DNA of 64,000 nt from Tritrichomonas musculus (GCA_039105265.1 JAPFFF010000001.1:1302001-1366000), one strand, 5' to 3'; counted from the first letter of the stretch, positions 42,545 through 52,045 are shown. A program made the numbers and translations. The notes: generated by a model from the sequence alone, not told the origin.

Positions 42545-42865
42545 CTATACTACTACTTGGTCATGTAATCCTCCTTCATCCATACAATGACAGCTATTAA
42601 TTTCATTCACAGCATTACTAATTTCAAACATACTTGAATTCGTCCATTGCCATAATTCCAACAATGCGTTTGATGATGTTTTAACATTTTTGTCAATCAC
42701 TTTTAGTTTATTATTAGCGTATTTCAAACTATGATATGTTATTAATGCTTTCAATACTTCATTCACTCCACTTAATGCTGTTTTCTTCAAATATTCAGGG
42801 TTTTTTATTCCAGTCGATACCAAATCATTTACTTCATCCTTGTTGTAAATACAATTGAATTTCAT
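42545..42865 (-). CDS. Small helical protein (Polinton-associated)
   Basis: 106 residues from the ATG at 42865. Helical and charged (VNEVLKALITYHSLKYANNK; NALLELWQWTNSSMFEISNA), with no membrane segment. Function unknown. It lies next to a second small frame on the same strand, in the manner of Polinton accessory genes. Confidence 0.4.
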   Translation of the reverse strand: MKFNCIYNKDEVNDLVSTGIKNPEYLKKTALSGVNEVLKALITYHSLKYANNKLKVIDKNVKTSSNALLELWQWTNSSMFEISNAVNEINSCHCMDEGGLHDQVVV

Positions 42866-42881
42866 TTATGATATCAATAAA

Positions 42882-43013
42882 TTATATTTCATTCATTGTT
42901 ATATAATTTATGATAGCAAAACATGAATCATCACCAACAGCTATGACGTCGAGGTTATACATTAAATCATAAGCGCCACAAGACGTTTCATGACATCGCT
43001 TCTTGATTGTCAT
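42882..43013 (-). CDS. Short hypothetical protein
   Basis: 43 residues from the ATG at 43013 (MTIKKRCHETSCGAYDLMYN). The longer frame to 43091 begins at a TTG. It has two Cys and one His close together, but no known finger pattern. It ends 17 bases before the 106-residue gene. Weakly supported. Confidence 0.3.
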   Translation of the reverse strand: MTIKKRCHETSCGAYDLMYNLDVIAVGDDSCFAIINYITMNEI

Positions 43014-43286
43014 CTTGTCGTTTTCGTTATTAAAATAGCCAAAAATGTAAGTTTCTAATTGTGTAACGTGGTGTGCAACACCCACTACCAATTCTAACTT
43101 TATTTGAATATTTTTTAATAATCAGCAATTATTTTTTATTATTTTGAAAAGATATTATTATTTAAAGATTTAAGCAACGAAATAAATATAATTATTCAGT
43201 AATTATCAAAAAATATTGATATTTTTTTGAGATAATTATCAAATAAATATATAAAATACGTTATTTCAAAGTTATCAAATTCTTAT

Positions 43287-44702
43287 ATGTCAAAAAATAT
43301 GATCACAAATAAATCTATCTGTCTATCTTCAGCAGGACTAAAAAACCTTGTATTCCATGAAGTATTTATTCAGTCAGAAAATGAATTTAAATTTATTTTT
43401 GGAAAACGCGAAATTAAAATGCATAAACTTTTTGCTGAATTTCTTTCGCCTACAGTGGCGCATTTCCAGCATTGCGATCCAACCATCAATTCAATAAGCT
43501 ATGACCAACTTCTAATAAATTTTGAGAAAGTAGATAAATCAATCAATAAAAATTTCGATGATCTTATTTCAGAAAAAATTATCTCACAAATTGAACAAAT
43601 ATCGAGTGGATCATCAATTATAATCGATGAAAATGATATATATAAGTTTCGATTTCTTTCCATCCTTTTTGGTAATCAAGAATTACTTTCAATATTAGAT
43701 AATACATATCCCAACTATATTGATGACCTAACAATCGACCAAAAAATAGAAGAACTCAATAATTTACGCTTATTTCCCACTGATTTTGACGAGAATCTCA
43801 AAATGAGGCTCATTGACCAAATATCCAGTCAATTTGACGAAATCGACTCATCAAAACTCGCACATCTTCCGATATCAATTCTCTATCTAATACTTGCCAA
43901 CGAGCATTTAAGCCATGAAGATGAAGATTCAATATTTGAATTGATTGAAAAAGTTTTCTCAGAAAAAGTTGAATTTGAAAAAGAAGATTCCGTTTGTATT
44001 AATGATTTTTACGAACTGATCGATCTCACAAAATTAAGCCCCACTAAACAAAGAGAGTTTATTTCAGGAATTGACTTCACAAGCATCACTGGAAGCCTCT
44101 GGCAAAAATTGTGTGAATTCTTTTTGAATGGAAAAAGTGAAGTGACCAAAGAAGATGATAAAAAAGGTTTAGAAAGAGAAATCGAATTCGATAAAAACCC
44201 AGAGCATCGTCTTCACGGCATAATAAACTACCTAACCGAAAAGTGCGGCGGAAATGTCATGGAAAAAGGAGTCGTCGAGCTGTCCGCATCGTCAATTAAC
44301 ACAAGCTTGGATAGAGTTGTCGATCTCAAAAGCACCAACGTTTTCCAGACGAAAAATCGTCCTAATCAGTGGATTAAATATGATTTCGGAAAAAGAAGAA
44401 TCAGACCGTCTTCTTATTCAATCAGATCAAAGTCTAGCAGCAGCTGGGCACACGGGGGAAATTTGCAGAACTGGGTGATTGAGGGATCAAATGATGATAT
44501 CGAATGGAAGGTCCTTGACAGAAGATCAGACGTGACAACTCTTCAGATCAACAATCAGATGGAGACATTCTATATTGATACCCTTCTCCAGCCTGACGAG
44601 TCATTTAGATACATTAGAATTACACAGACCGGAAAATCAACAGGAGACTTGGACTACCTCTCACTGTCCGCGCTTGAGTTTTTCGGCTTGCTATTTGAAT
44701 AA
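43287..44702 (+). CDS. BTB-like/discoidin (F5/8 type C) domain protein
   Basis: 471 residues. The N-terminal 110 or so (HEVFIQSENEFKFIFGKREI; FAEFLSPTVAHFQHCDPTIN) resemble a BTB-like domain, followed by a helical BACK-like region. The C-terminal ~150 residues form an F5/8 type C domain: VVDLKSTNVFQTKNRPNQWI, WIKYDFGKRRIRPSSYSIRS, SWAHGGNLQNWVIEGSNDDI, ending with RYIRITQTGKSTGDLDYLSL. There is no signal peptide, so it is intracellular, unlike classical discoidin surface proteins. The C-terminal half is less AT-rich than the N-terminal half. The gene cut by the right edge looks like the same family. Confidence 0.8.
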   Translation: MSKNMITNKSICLSSAGLKNLVFHEVFIQSENEFKFIFGKREIKMHKLFAEFLSPTVAHFQHCDPTINSISYDQLLINFEKVDKSINKNFDDLISEKIISQIEQISSGSSIIIDENDIYKFRFLSILFGNQELLSILDNTYPNYIDDLTIDQKIEELNNLRLFPTDFDENLKMRLIDQISSQFDEIDSSKLAHLPISILYLILANEHLSHEDEDSIFELIEKVFSEKVEFEKEDSVCINDFYELIDLTKLSPTKQREFISGIDFTSITGSLWQKLCEFFLNGKSEVTKEDDKKGLEREIEFDKNPEHRLHGIINYLTEKCGGNVMEKGVVELSASSINTSLDRVVDLKSTNVFQTKNRPNQWIKYDFGKRRIRPSSYSIRSKSSSSWAHGGNLQNWVIEGSNDDIEWKVLDRRSDVTTLQINNQMETFYIDTLLQPDESFRYIRITQTGKSTGDLDYLSLSALEFFGLLFE

Positions 44703-44730
44703 GAGTTTGTTTTTAAGGATAATAATGGAT

Positions 44731-44802
44731 GAGATTGTAGCTCAATGGCAGAGCGTGTGATTCCAGTTCTCAGCGTTGGGGGTTCGATTCCCTTCGATCT
44801 CA
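44731..44802 (+). tRNA. tRNA-Trp (CCA)
   Basis: Acceptor GAGATTG pairs with CGATCTC. The D arm is GCTC/GAGC. The anticodon stem TGTGA/TCTCA has a T-T mismatch at the middle pair, with loop TTCCAGT (anticodon CCA). The T loop is TTCGATT. A discriminator A and T-run follow. It starts 29 bases after the discoidin gene's stop. Confidence 0.8.
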
Positions 44803-45128
44803 TTTTTTTGGTTAAAAATTTTTATTTGTGAGATAAAAAAGATTCATTTTTACCTTGATTAAAAAGTTATTCTAAAATTTAATTGATCTATTTAAGTTGT
44901 TAATAATCTATATTTTATATATACAAAATTATTTTGAATAATTCCCTTTTGATGTTTTCTTTTAATTCAATTTACCCCCTTAAAGTTGACTTTTTGATGA
45001 ATTTGATGCTTAATTATTATCATTTAGCTTATAACTCATAAAATAATTATTCAAACAAATAGATATCTTCTTTTGAAAAACTTTTCTCTTTATATATATA
45101 TATATATATTTTAATTATTCATAAAATA
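44803..45128. other. AT-rich intergenic stretch
   Basis: Contains a (TA)n tract at about 45094-45109. Nothing else supported. Confidence 0.4.
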
Positions 45129-46643
45129 TTAACATCTTTCATCTATAAAGAGCCATCCAGATCGAGGACTCATTCTTGTTGGCCAGATCTCCACGAAAAT
45201 TCTTTTCTTGTCCACAAAAGGCAGCATTCCCTCAACGATTGAGTGAGGATACTGTGGTGTGCCGAGTCTTCCTCTACTTTTCCCGCATTCTCTGCAAATT
45301 CCGAATCCGACATCAGATCTTTTCTGGTGTGCGAACTTGTAACTCTTAATTTTGTCAGTTTTATAAATAATTACCATTTTTGAATGGTTTACAAATCCAT
45401 TTTTTCCCACAATTTCGTGGTAACTCAAATCTCCGTCTAGCATCTCGACGACCACTGTATCGCAGAAGGAGAGACCCGCTTTTGTTGCCGCCTCGTTGAT
45501 AATTGTGTAATGTTCCGGCTTCGACCAAACAAAAATGAAAACGCAATTTTCTTCTTTTTTTGAACGTTTTTTTTTCACGTGACTTTTTGAATTCTCAGAA
45601 TTTTTGACTTTACTTTTTGAATGCACTGAACTTTTTCTTTTATTCTTCATCTTTTTCTTTGAATCAACGATGTTTTTTCGCCTTCCCCTGGAGCCGGCAA
45701 AACCCTTTTTCCCTCCGTGTCGTGACTCGAACTCATCATCGTCATTTGTTAACGTATTTTCTTCGATATCGTTAATGAAGTCACTACTCAATTTATTATC
45801 GTTATCGTTATCGTCATTTTTAACATTTTCTGTTTTGTTATCGTTACCTCCCTCAATTTTCTCATCCAACTTTTTCTGAAGATTCCGTTTTCTGCCACTC
45901 TCATGAATTGGCGGTTTTAAAACGGTTCTAAAGAATAAAAAGATTTCATACAGATCCTCAGCACTAATCACATTGTTCTCAAGCGGGGGATCCATGATTA
46001 TGGCCTCAGTATCAACCGGAACACTCTGCTTTATCTCATTTACTCCGATCGCGTCAAAATACAAAAAACGCGTCTCATCGAACCTTCTTTGCATCTCCTC
46101 CTGAGAGACGATTTCAATGAAGTTCGGCATGTCATCAAGCTGGCTCTCATCGGGCGGATTCCGGGTCATAAATTTGATCCTTTGATTCGGCCATTCTTCA
46201 AAACCGCCGCCAAGACGGTTAATTTGTGTGGACTGTGCAAAAATTTCATCATTTATGCCTTTTTTTTGCCTTTTGCGCGGCTTCTTGTCATCAATGCCGT
46301 CATCGTACTCATTGTATTCATCGATGTCTTCCGAGAATTCGTAGGGGTCAACTTTGCTCTCGTATTCGATGTCATCCTTTTCTTTTTCTTCATCATTTTG
46401 GCCAAGATTGATCCATACTTCAGCAGGCACATTCTCTGTAGTGGCTAGATTGCGAAGAAGTCGTTCGTCTATTTGCTCTTCCGTGAATAAATGGGAGTCT
46501 ACTAAACTTTGTCGATATTTAAAGATAGCTTCAACATCAGCAGGAGGAGTATTTGAAAGAACATATGAAAGATAATAACCATAGTCGATTTTCTTGTTTG
46601 AATATTTAATAACTTCATCTCGTTTTCCTCCTTTTCTATTCAT
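45129..46643 (-). CDS. METTL14-like MT-A70 family protein
   Basis: 504 residues. The MT-A70 methyltransferase fold is split by an insert. Residues 185-245 carry strand TEAIIMDPPLEN (motif DPPL at 218-221). Residues 367-504 carry FIFVWSKPEHYTIINEAATK and a C-terminal RIFVEIWPTRMSPRSGWLFI. METTL14, the non-catalytic partner of METTL3 in the RNA m6A writer, has EPPL where active enzymes have DPPW, plus the same RPGW-type ending. This protein is therefore METTL14-like. Residues about 250-365 form a highly acidic then highly basic linker. A Cys cluster (GICRECGKSRGRLG, near 448) is an unusual addition. DNA 6mA occurs in trichomonads, so either DNA or RNA could be the target. Confidence 0.75.
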   Translation of the reverse strand: MNRKGGKRDEVIKYSNKKIDYGYYLSYVLSNTPPADVEAIFKYRQSLVDSHLFTEEQIDERLLRNLATTENVPAEVWINLGQNDEEKEKDDIEYESKVDPYEFSEDIDEYNEYDDGIDDKKPRKRQKKGINDEIFAQSTQINRLGGGFEEWPNQRIKFMTRNPPDESQLDDMPNFIEIVSQEEMQRRFDETRFLYFDAIGVNEIKQSVPVDTEAIIMDPPLENNVISAEDLYEIFLFFRTVLKPPIHESGRKRNLQKKLDEKIEGGNDNKTENVKNDDNDNDNKLSSDFINDIEENTLTNDDDEFESRHGGKKGFAGSRGRRKNIVDSKKKMKNKRKSSVHSKSKVKNSENSKSHVKKKRSKKEENCVFIFVWSKPEHYTIINEAATKAGLSFCDTVVVEMLDGDLSYHEIVGKNGFVNHSKMVIIYKTDKIKSYKFAHQKRSDVGFGICRECGKSRGRLGTPQYPHSIVEGMLPFVDKKRIFVEIWPTRMSPRSGWLFIDERC

Positions 46644-46705
46644 AAATTTTTGTTACTCAAAAAATATTCAAATTTTTTATTTCCTAAAAAAAAAAAAATA
46701 AAAAA

Positions 46706-46779
46706 TGCCTCCGACGGGACTCGAACCCGCGACACTCGGATTAAAAGTCCGATGCTCTAGCCGACTGAGCTACGAAGGC
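46706..46779 (-). tRNA. tRNA-Lys (TTT)
   Basis: Minus strand: acceptor GCCTTCG/CGGAGGC, D arm GCTC..GAGC, anticodon stem TCGGA/TCCGA with loop CTTTTAA (anticodon TTT), T arm CGGG/CCCG with loop TTCGAGT, discriminator A. All stems are sound. Confidence 0.92.
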
Positions 46780-46839
46780 TTTCTGATTCCTCAAATAATA
46801 TTTATTATTTTACTAATTTAAAAAAGTTGAAAATTATTT

Positions 46840-47503
46840 ACATATCATTCAATGAAATTCAAAATCATATCATTCAATAAAGTTCGAAATCATATCTTTC
46901 AATAGAATTCAAAATAAAATCTTTAAATGAAATTTCATTATTATATTAATTAATCTTACAGCATTATATTGGGCAATTAATATAGAAAACATCGAAATTA
47001 TCAAACTTTTATTATCAAATGATAAGCTTGATATCAATATTCTTAATATTTGTCTTCATAATTTTTTATTATATTCAGAATCATATCATTTAATGTCATT
47101 TAAAATCATATCTATCAATTACATTCAAAGCCATATCATTCAATAATATTCAAAATCATATCTTTCAATTCCATTCAAAATCATATCTTTCAATTCCATT
47201 CAAAATCATATCTTTCAATGAAATTCAAAATCATATCTTTCAATAAGATTTTAATAACATTTTATCGGACAGCATTACATAAAACTGTAGAAAAAGGAAA
47301 TATTGAGATTATAAAACTTTTATTGGAACAACCAAATGTAAATCTAAGTATTAAAAATGAAATTTTTATTATTAACTAATATGATTAAATGTAAATATTT
47401 TGATGGTTCTTAAAAAAATTTATGGAAAAGGCCTGTCGACCTAACTAATGATCCACAAATTAGGGAATTGTTTCGAAATAAGACATACAGCCTAATTTAT
47501 TAA
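46840..47503 (+). repeat. Orphan ankyrin cassette array 3
   Basis: Two ankyrin blocks, at 46958 (TALYWAINIENIEIIKLLLS) and 47269 (TALHKTVEKGNIEIIKLLLE). They are followed by a cap near 47428 (KRPVDLTNDPQIRELFRNKT) with a stop at 47501. Array 3 has the same cassette layout as arrays 1 and 2, but no N-terminal gene lies upstream: tRNA-Lys is only about 180 bp away. The spacers contain a 25-bp minisatellite (TTCAAAATCATATCTTTCAA then TTCCA), about 4 copies before the first block and about 8 between the blocks. Confidence 0.75.
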
Positions 47504-48041
47504 TCAAATAAACATTTCATTTAAATCTTTTATTATTATTTATACTTACAAATTTATATTCAATTTTTTATTATCAGCATAATAATATCATAACATCATT
47601 TGTGTAACTCAAAATTTTGCTATATTAAACATTGAAATTACAGTAGTTTATAAAAAGTAACAGCGTAATATAAAGTGGTAACACTTTTTTTTTTAAAAAA
47701 TAATTTTTTAATGGCGTATGTCCAATTCAATGATCAGAATTCAATGAGATTTATCAAATATTTTAATCTTTTTAGAGTAAAAAAAGTTGAAGAATAAATT
47801 ATATTTTGGAGAAAATAAAATGTTTATTATTTATAGATTGACGATATATTTAAAAAAAATATTTTTATGCATTTTTTTTTAATTTTAATTCAAAATTATA
47901 TTTCGTAAAATTTTTTGGGTCTAAAAAAATAATTGTTTTTTGATCGTTTAGGACAGATATCATCATTTTTGACCTAAACTTTCATAATTTAGAAGTATTA
48001 AAAGATGAATTCTATGAGTTTAGTCAATATTTTAAAGGCGC

Positions 48042-48072
<31 letters not shown>

Positions 48073-48141
48073 TGATTTTTTTTGAGAGACCTATTGAAGA
48101 TAATTTTTAACAAACTATATCAATATATTTATAATTTAGTA
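47504..48141. other. AT-rich intergenic region
   Basis: Contains a long poly-A tract near 48046-48072. No gene supported. Confidence 0.4.
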
Positions 48142-48246
48142 AGCATACCTCCATTTGACCGTTTGGAGGATTTTTGAGAGTATTTTTTCCTCCATGGAAG
48201 AATTTTGAATTGAAAATTCCTCCAAACCGTCAAATGGAGGTATGCT
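48142..48246. mobile_element. TA-flanked MITE (Tc1/mariner type)
   Basis: A 105-bp element whose ends are inverted copies (AGCATACCTCCATTTGACCG at the left, mirrored at the right with an indel-free core of about 30 bp). A TA dinucleotide lies on each side (48140-48141 and 48247-48248). There is no coding capacity. TA duplication points to Tc1/mariner mobilisation. A short internal palindrome (TTCCTCCATGGAAGAA) lies at the centre. Confidence 0.75.
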
Positions 48247-48248
48247 TA

Positions 48249-49752
48249 TTAATTTAGTATATAAAAACATAATAATATCGTATTTCTTGTATAATGATAG
48301 AGTTTTCCATTCGAGAAATAAATAAATTAAAAACAATTTATCATACAATTCAATGCGTAACTTCATCTAATTATATATAAGTAACCTATATACACCATAG
48401 TGTTATATTCTATAATAGCACACTGCTTTATGCTACTTTAATTATTTGACACATATGCATATATAAAATATTTATGAATATTCATAAAATTTATACATTT
48501 TCTTTTCAGGTATAGTGGTCGGAATAATATATATACCTTTGAAAAATATGTATACGCTTGATTTTCAATTGTTATATGGCTGTTAATTCAAAAATTTGAA
48601 TATAATTTAATTTGAAAAATTCATAAATATCTCATTAAATTTTAGACAAAAATCTTTTTACATTTAATAATTATATTAAATTAGGAAATAAGATATAATT
48701 TCAAAGTATAAAATAAAAAATAATTAATTTCTTAAAGAGAAACATAACGTATACATTTAATTCAATATGTATACATATTTTTCTCACTACTATAAATAGA
48801 TAGAGCATCATTGAAAAATCATAATGAAGAACCCTTATATGTTCATCTTGACGTGATAAAAAATATTGAAATAATATGATTAATTTTTCTTTGAAAAAAT
48901 GAAAATATTTTATTCATTCAATTAATTAATTAATTAATTGAGAGGATGATAAAATATTGAATGAATACCACACTTTTCGGCCAATCTGCGATCAGAAAAC
49001 GGGGTATAATGATAATGATAAAGATAACAAACAAACCTAACAAATGTTAATTTTGATTTCAAAATGAAAGTCAATTAAGAAATTCTCATAAGATCAAAAC
49101 TGAATGCAAATCAAAAGCACTAAAATATTTTATTTTCTCCATATTTTATGAAAAAATTAATATTTGCAATTTTTCATATTATTTCTTGTCAAAATATTAA
49201 TGAAAACATAATAAGGTGAACAAAGTATTCTAATAAAATCTATCATTTATTTTGAAGAAAAATTCTTATTTTTTATAGAAAATCTATTTATGTATTTTCA
49301 AATTTTCAAAAAATTGACTGATGTAAAAATACGGTTTATAATTTCGATGGCCAAGTAGACTCAGAAATAAATCAAAAAACATTTTTGATTTAAGTATATC
49401 TTATTAAATAAAAATTAAAATTCAAATATAACATATACTATAATGGATACATATAAGTATGTACGTATATATCAAACAATTAATTTTTATCATATCTCTA
49501 ATATCTAAAATTACACTTTTTGATATTGTCTTTAATATTTACCCATTTCATTCATTTTTTCTCTAACAACAAAAGCTTTACATGATTCAATATAAATAAA
49601 TACATCAATTAAACTCTTTTTTCCTCATCTATTTACAATTAAGGTAAACCAATTGCCGTTTATTATTATTTTTTTCCTCATCTGTTTATTAATTTTAATG
49701 CAAATTTTTTTAAATAATTTATATTTGTAAATCATTCAATAATAATAAAAAA
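48249..49752. other. 1.5-kb AT-rich intergenic region
   Basis: Contains a (TTAA)n-like tract at about 48919-48940. TCATTCAATAAT near 49732 is a possible initiator for the next gene. No gene supported. Confidence 0.4.
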
Positions 49753-51051
49753 ATGAATTTAGATGTATCAGATGATTCTAGCGATGATGATGAACTATCA
49801 ATTATTTTGAAAAGAAAGAAGCCAGCTGTCCCTGATGAATTTTCTATAGATAATCTTTTGAAAGCTAGAGCAAACGAAAGTTCTGGGTATCAAACTCCTA
49901 TAAGACAAACAAAGAAAGCTGAATCACCAATTCCACCAGAAAATGAAGAGAAACCCAAAAAAATCAATATAATAAATTTAGTATCATCTACAACAGACGA
50001 CGAATTACTTGATCAAATGGGATCTTTTCCAATAATTCACAGAGATGGCAGTATTTTCGAATTTTCTCAATCATCTGCTACAATGGATATTTTCTCCTTT
50101 ATTGAAAAAGATCAAATGCGAGATGATTCCGAATTTGAAACTCTTTTTTCCTCAATACCTACACCTGAAAAGTGGCAATACCAAGCAATTTGTACGCTTC
50201 CAAACTTCGTTAAAATTTCAAGCCAAACTCTATTTTCATTTATCTTACACATGATTAATACAAAAGATCAAGAAATAGGAATTTCTATTGTTAGGTATTA
50301 TGAACGATTCCCTAAAAACTCTATAGAGTATCATATGTGGTATGAACTACTTAAAAAGTCTAAATACGAAAAATTTTTCCCAGGAATGCAAATATTACTC
50401 ATTCTTACTGACATTTCAAAATTTTCTTTCGAAACAGAAGATGAATATAGAAGAGCTCCATTTGAAATTATTATACTTCATTTTTACTCTCTTTTATGCC
50501 CCAAGATATCTGAGAATTCAAAATATAGAAAAATACTACCATCTCTCAAAAAAATATTAATCGACACTGAACATATTTTTACAGAAGATAATTTATCAGA
50601 ATTAATACAAGCCTGCTATTCAATAGCAACTGAATTTGATATACTTAATTTAAATTACATTATTTCACTTTTTCCATTCGACGGTTTGGGATGTGAATTA
50701 ATGCTCGGAGTAATGATGAGACTTTTCTTACGAAACGTTGGAATATTCGACTTCCCAGATTTTGTGACCATAGATTATATTGCAGAGCTAATGCCACAAA
50801 TAAAACAGCTCTGCATGTCTTTGACAACCGAAGATCTGAGAAAGGCATCTGCCGCAATGGCTCTGGCTGAAAAAATTTTGGTTGCTTCGATTATTAAGAA
50901 AAAAGTCAGATACAACGTTGCTGAAAAAATGTCTAAAAACATGAAATTCTCAATTAATTGCCCAAATCCAGGTGTACTTACGGCTATCAAAGAGCAAATT
51001 CACTTGACAAGATCACAAATCGACTGTTTTATTCAAGCAAAATTGGTTTAA
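49753..51051 (+). CDS. Unrecognised all-helical protein with acidic N-terminus
   Basis: 432 residues. The first ~120 are disordered: acidic start (SDDSSDDDELSIILKRKKPA), then a Pro/Lys-rich part. Residues 135-432 look like a regular alpha-solenoid (IPTPEKWQYQAICTLPNFVK; ELIQACYSIATEFDILNLNY; LMLGVMMRLFLRNVGIFDFP). No enzyme motif, membrane segment or signal peptide. It looks like a conserved nuclear scaffold (for example a chromatin or SMC-complex factor), but I do not recognise the family. The single-copy style and more even codon use suggest a housekeeping gene. The ATG at 49753 follows an A-run. Confidence 0.7.
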   Translation: MNLDVSDDSSDDDELSIILKRKKPAVPDEFSIDNLLKARANESSGYQTPIRQTKKAESPIPPENEEKPKKINIINLVSSTTDDELLDQMGSFPIIHRDGSIFEFSQSSATMDIFSFIEKDQMRDDSEFETLFSSIPTPEKWQYQAICTLPNFVKISSQTLFSFILHMINTKDQEIGISIVRYYERFPKNSIEYHMWYELLKKSKYEKFFPGMQILLILTDISKFSFETEDEYRRAPFEIIILHFYSLLCPKISENSKYRKILPSLKKILIDTEHIFTEDNLSELIQACYSIATEFDILNLNYIISLFPFDGLGCELMLGVMMRLFLRNVGIFDFPDFVTIDYIAELMPQIKQLCMSLTTEDLRKASAAMALAEKILVASIIKKKVRYNVAEKMSKNMKFSINCPNPGVLTAIKEQIHLTRSQIDCFIQAKLV

Positions 51052-51095
51052 TTAATTATTTGTTAAAAAAATAAAAATATTGATAAAGATTTTGC

Positions 51096-51128
<33 letters not shown>

Positions 51129-51580
51129 TTCTTTCTATTCAGGAAAATTTTATTTTTTTTTCCACAAAATAATAGCAATTAAAAATTGAATGAACTCATT
51201 GAAAATTTTCAGATGATCTAAGAATTGTTTTCAAATTTGCTTGTATTTATTAATAAAAGTTAATGACAGATATACATATAAATTCAATTTTTATGATGAA
51301 ACAAGTGAAAAAAGTGGTGATATTCTGCAAAACGTTTATTTCACTTTTTGAATGCATATTGAATTATTGAGAATATTTGTTAAATGTGTGCCCAATTTTT
51401 ATGAGATGTGTAAATTATTATTTACTATTTTTTGATGTTTCATACCTAATAATCATTTAAAAAAATAAAAAGAAATGCAATTTTTTCATTTTAAATTTGC
51501 CGTTAAAAATTCAATTACTATTTAAAAGCAATTCCAAAATTTACCACTTTCTTAATGATGTGGAAAATATTAAATTTTTA
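51052..51580. other. AT-rich intergenic stretch
   Basis: A T-tract of about 33 bases at 51095-51127 follows the stop. No RING1 or IBR coding sequence for the next gene is visible here. Confidence 0.4.
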
Positions 51581-51588
51581 TCATTTTT
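51581..51588 (+). promoter_or_regulatory. Initiator-like TCATTTTT
   Basis: TCATTTTT, with the A of TCA 10 bases before the ATG at 51593. Same sequence and same spacing as upstream of the genes ending at 16508 and 59226. This supports a complete, short gene here rather than a truncated one. Confidence 0.5.
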
Positions 51589-51592
51589 ATAG

Positions 51593-52045
51593 ATGTCAAC
51601 AGAATATCAAGTATGCCCTCAATGCAAAGCTCATATTAAAAAAAAAGGTGGATGCAATCATATGGTATGTTCAACATGCGAAACACAATTCTGCTACTTA
51701 TGTGGTAGCAGATGGGAAGGACATACTGAAAACTCAGAAGAATGTAAAAGAATAAGAGAAGAAAAAAAGCGTGAAGCTGAAAAAATTGAAGATAAACCAA
51801 AAGTTGAAACATCAGATTACCAAGTATTTATTAAAAATATAAATAACAGAAATATTGAGGTTTCTGTTTCACCAAATGATTCTGTTGAGCATCTAAAAGA
51901 AAAAATAAAAGAAAAAATCGATGACGTTAACATTGAAAGTTTGCGATTGATTTATGGTGGAAAACAACTTGAAAATGGAAATTTACTTAGCGATTATAGT
52001 ATTCAAAGAGGTTCAACCATTTACTCTCTTCTCCATTTAAGATGA
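51593..52045 (+). CDS. RING2 (Rcat)-ubiquitin-like fusion protein
   Basis: 150 residues. Residues 7-55 form an isolated RING2/Rcat zinc module of RBR E3 ligases: VCPQCKAHIKKKGGCNHMVC then CSTCETQFCYLCG. The catalytic-type cysteine sits in GGCNHM, as in parkin and HOIP. Residues 60-77 are a charged helix. Residues 80-150 are a ubiquitin-like domain (VSPNDSVEHLKEKIKEKIDD; SLRLIYGGKQLENGNLLSDY) that ends HLR, without the GG needed for conjugation. RING1 and IBR are absent, so it cannot bind E2 the usual RBR way. The nearby initiator-like motif argues that the short form is real. Confidence 0.75.
   Translation: MSTEYQVCPQCKAHIKKKGGCNHMVCSTCETQFCYLCGSRWEGHTENSEECKRIREEKKREAEKIEDKPKVETSDYQVFIKNINNRNIEVSVSPNDSVEHLKEKIKEKIDDVNIESLRLIYGGKQLENGNLLSDYSIQRGSTIYSLLHLR

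Larger units (their letters stand above)
39660..43091. mobile_element. Polinton-like fragment, second locus
   Basis: A block of genes unlike the flanking host families: a large plus-strand protein with a phage tail-fibre-like repeat, two small minus-strand proteins, and coding remnants on the minus strand at about 39.66-40.14 kb. The noncoding piece at 42310-42545 is distinctly less AT-rich. I see no ATPase, polymerase or integrase here, and no terminal repeats were identified. It looks like a broken partial copy. The assignment to Polintons is inference from gene style and from the complete-looking fragment at the left edge. Confidence 0.45.

Noticed and set aside
42420-42545. 5S rRNA or snRNA gene
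   Set aside because: The compositional island has no recognisable 5S or spliceosomal RNA motifs.
45604-46575. Several plus-strand frames across the METTL14-like gene
   Set aside because: Shadows of the minus-strand coding sequence.
46840-47265. CRISPR-like regular repeats
   Set aside because: The 25-bp units are directly adjacent with no unique spacers, and the context is eukaryotic.
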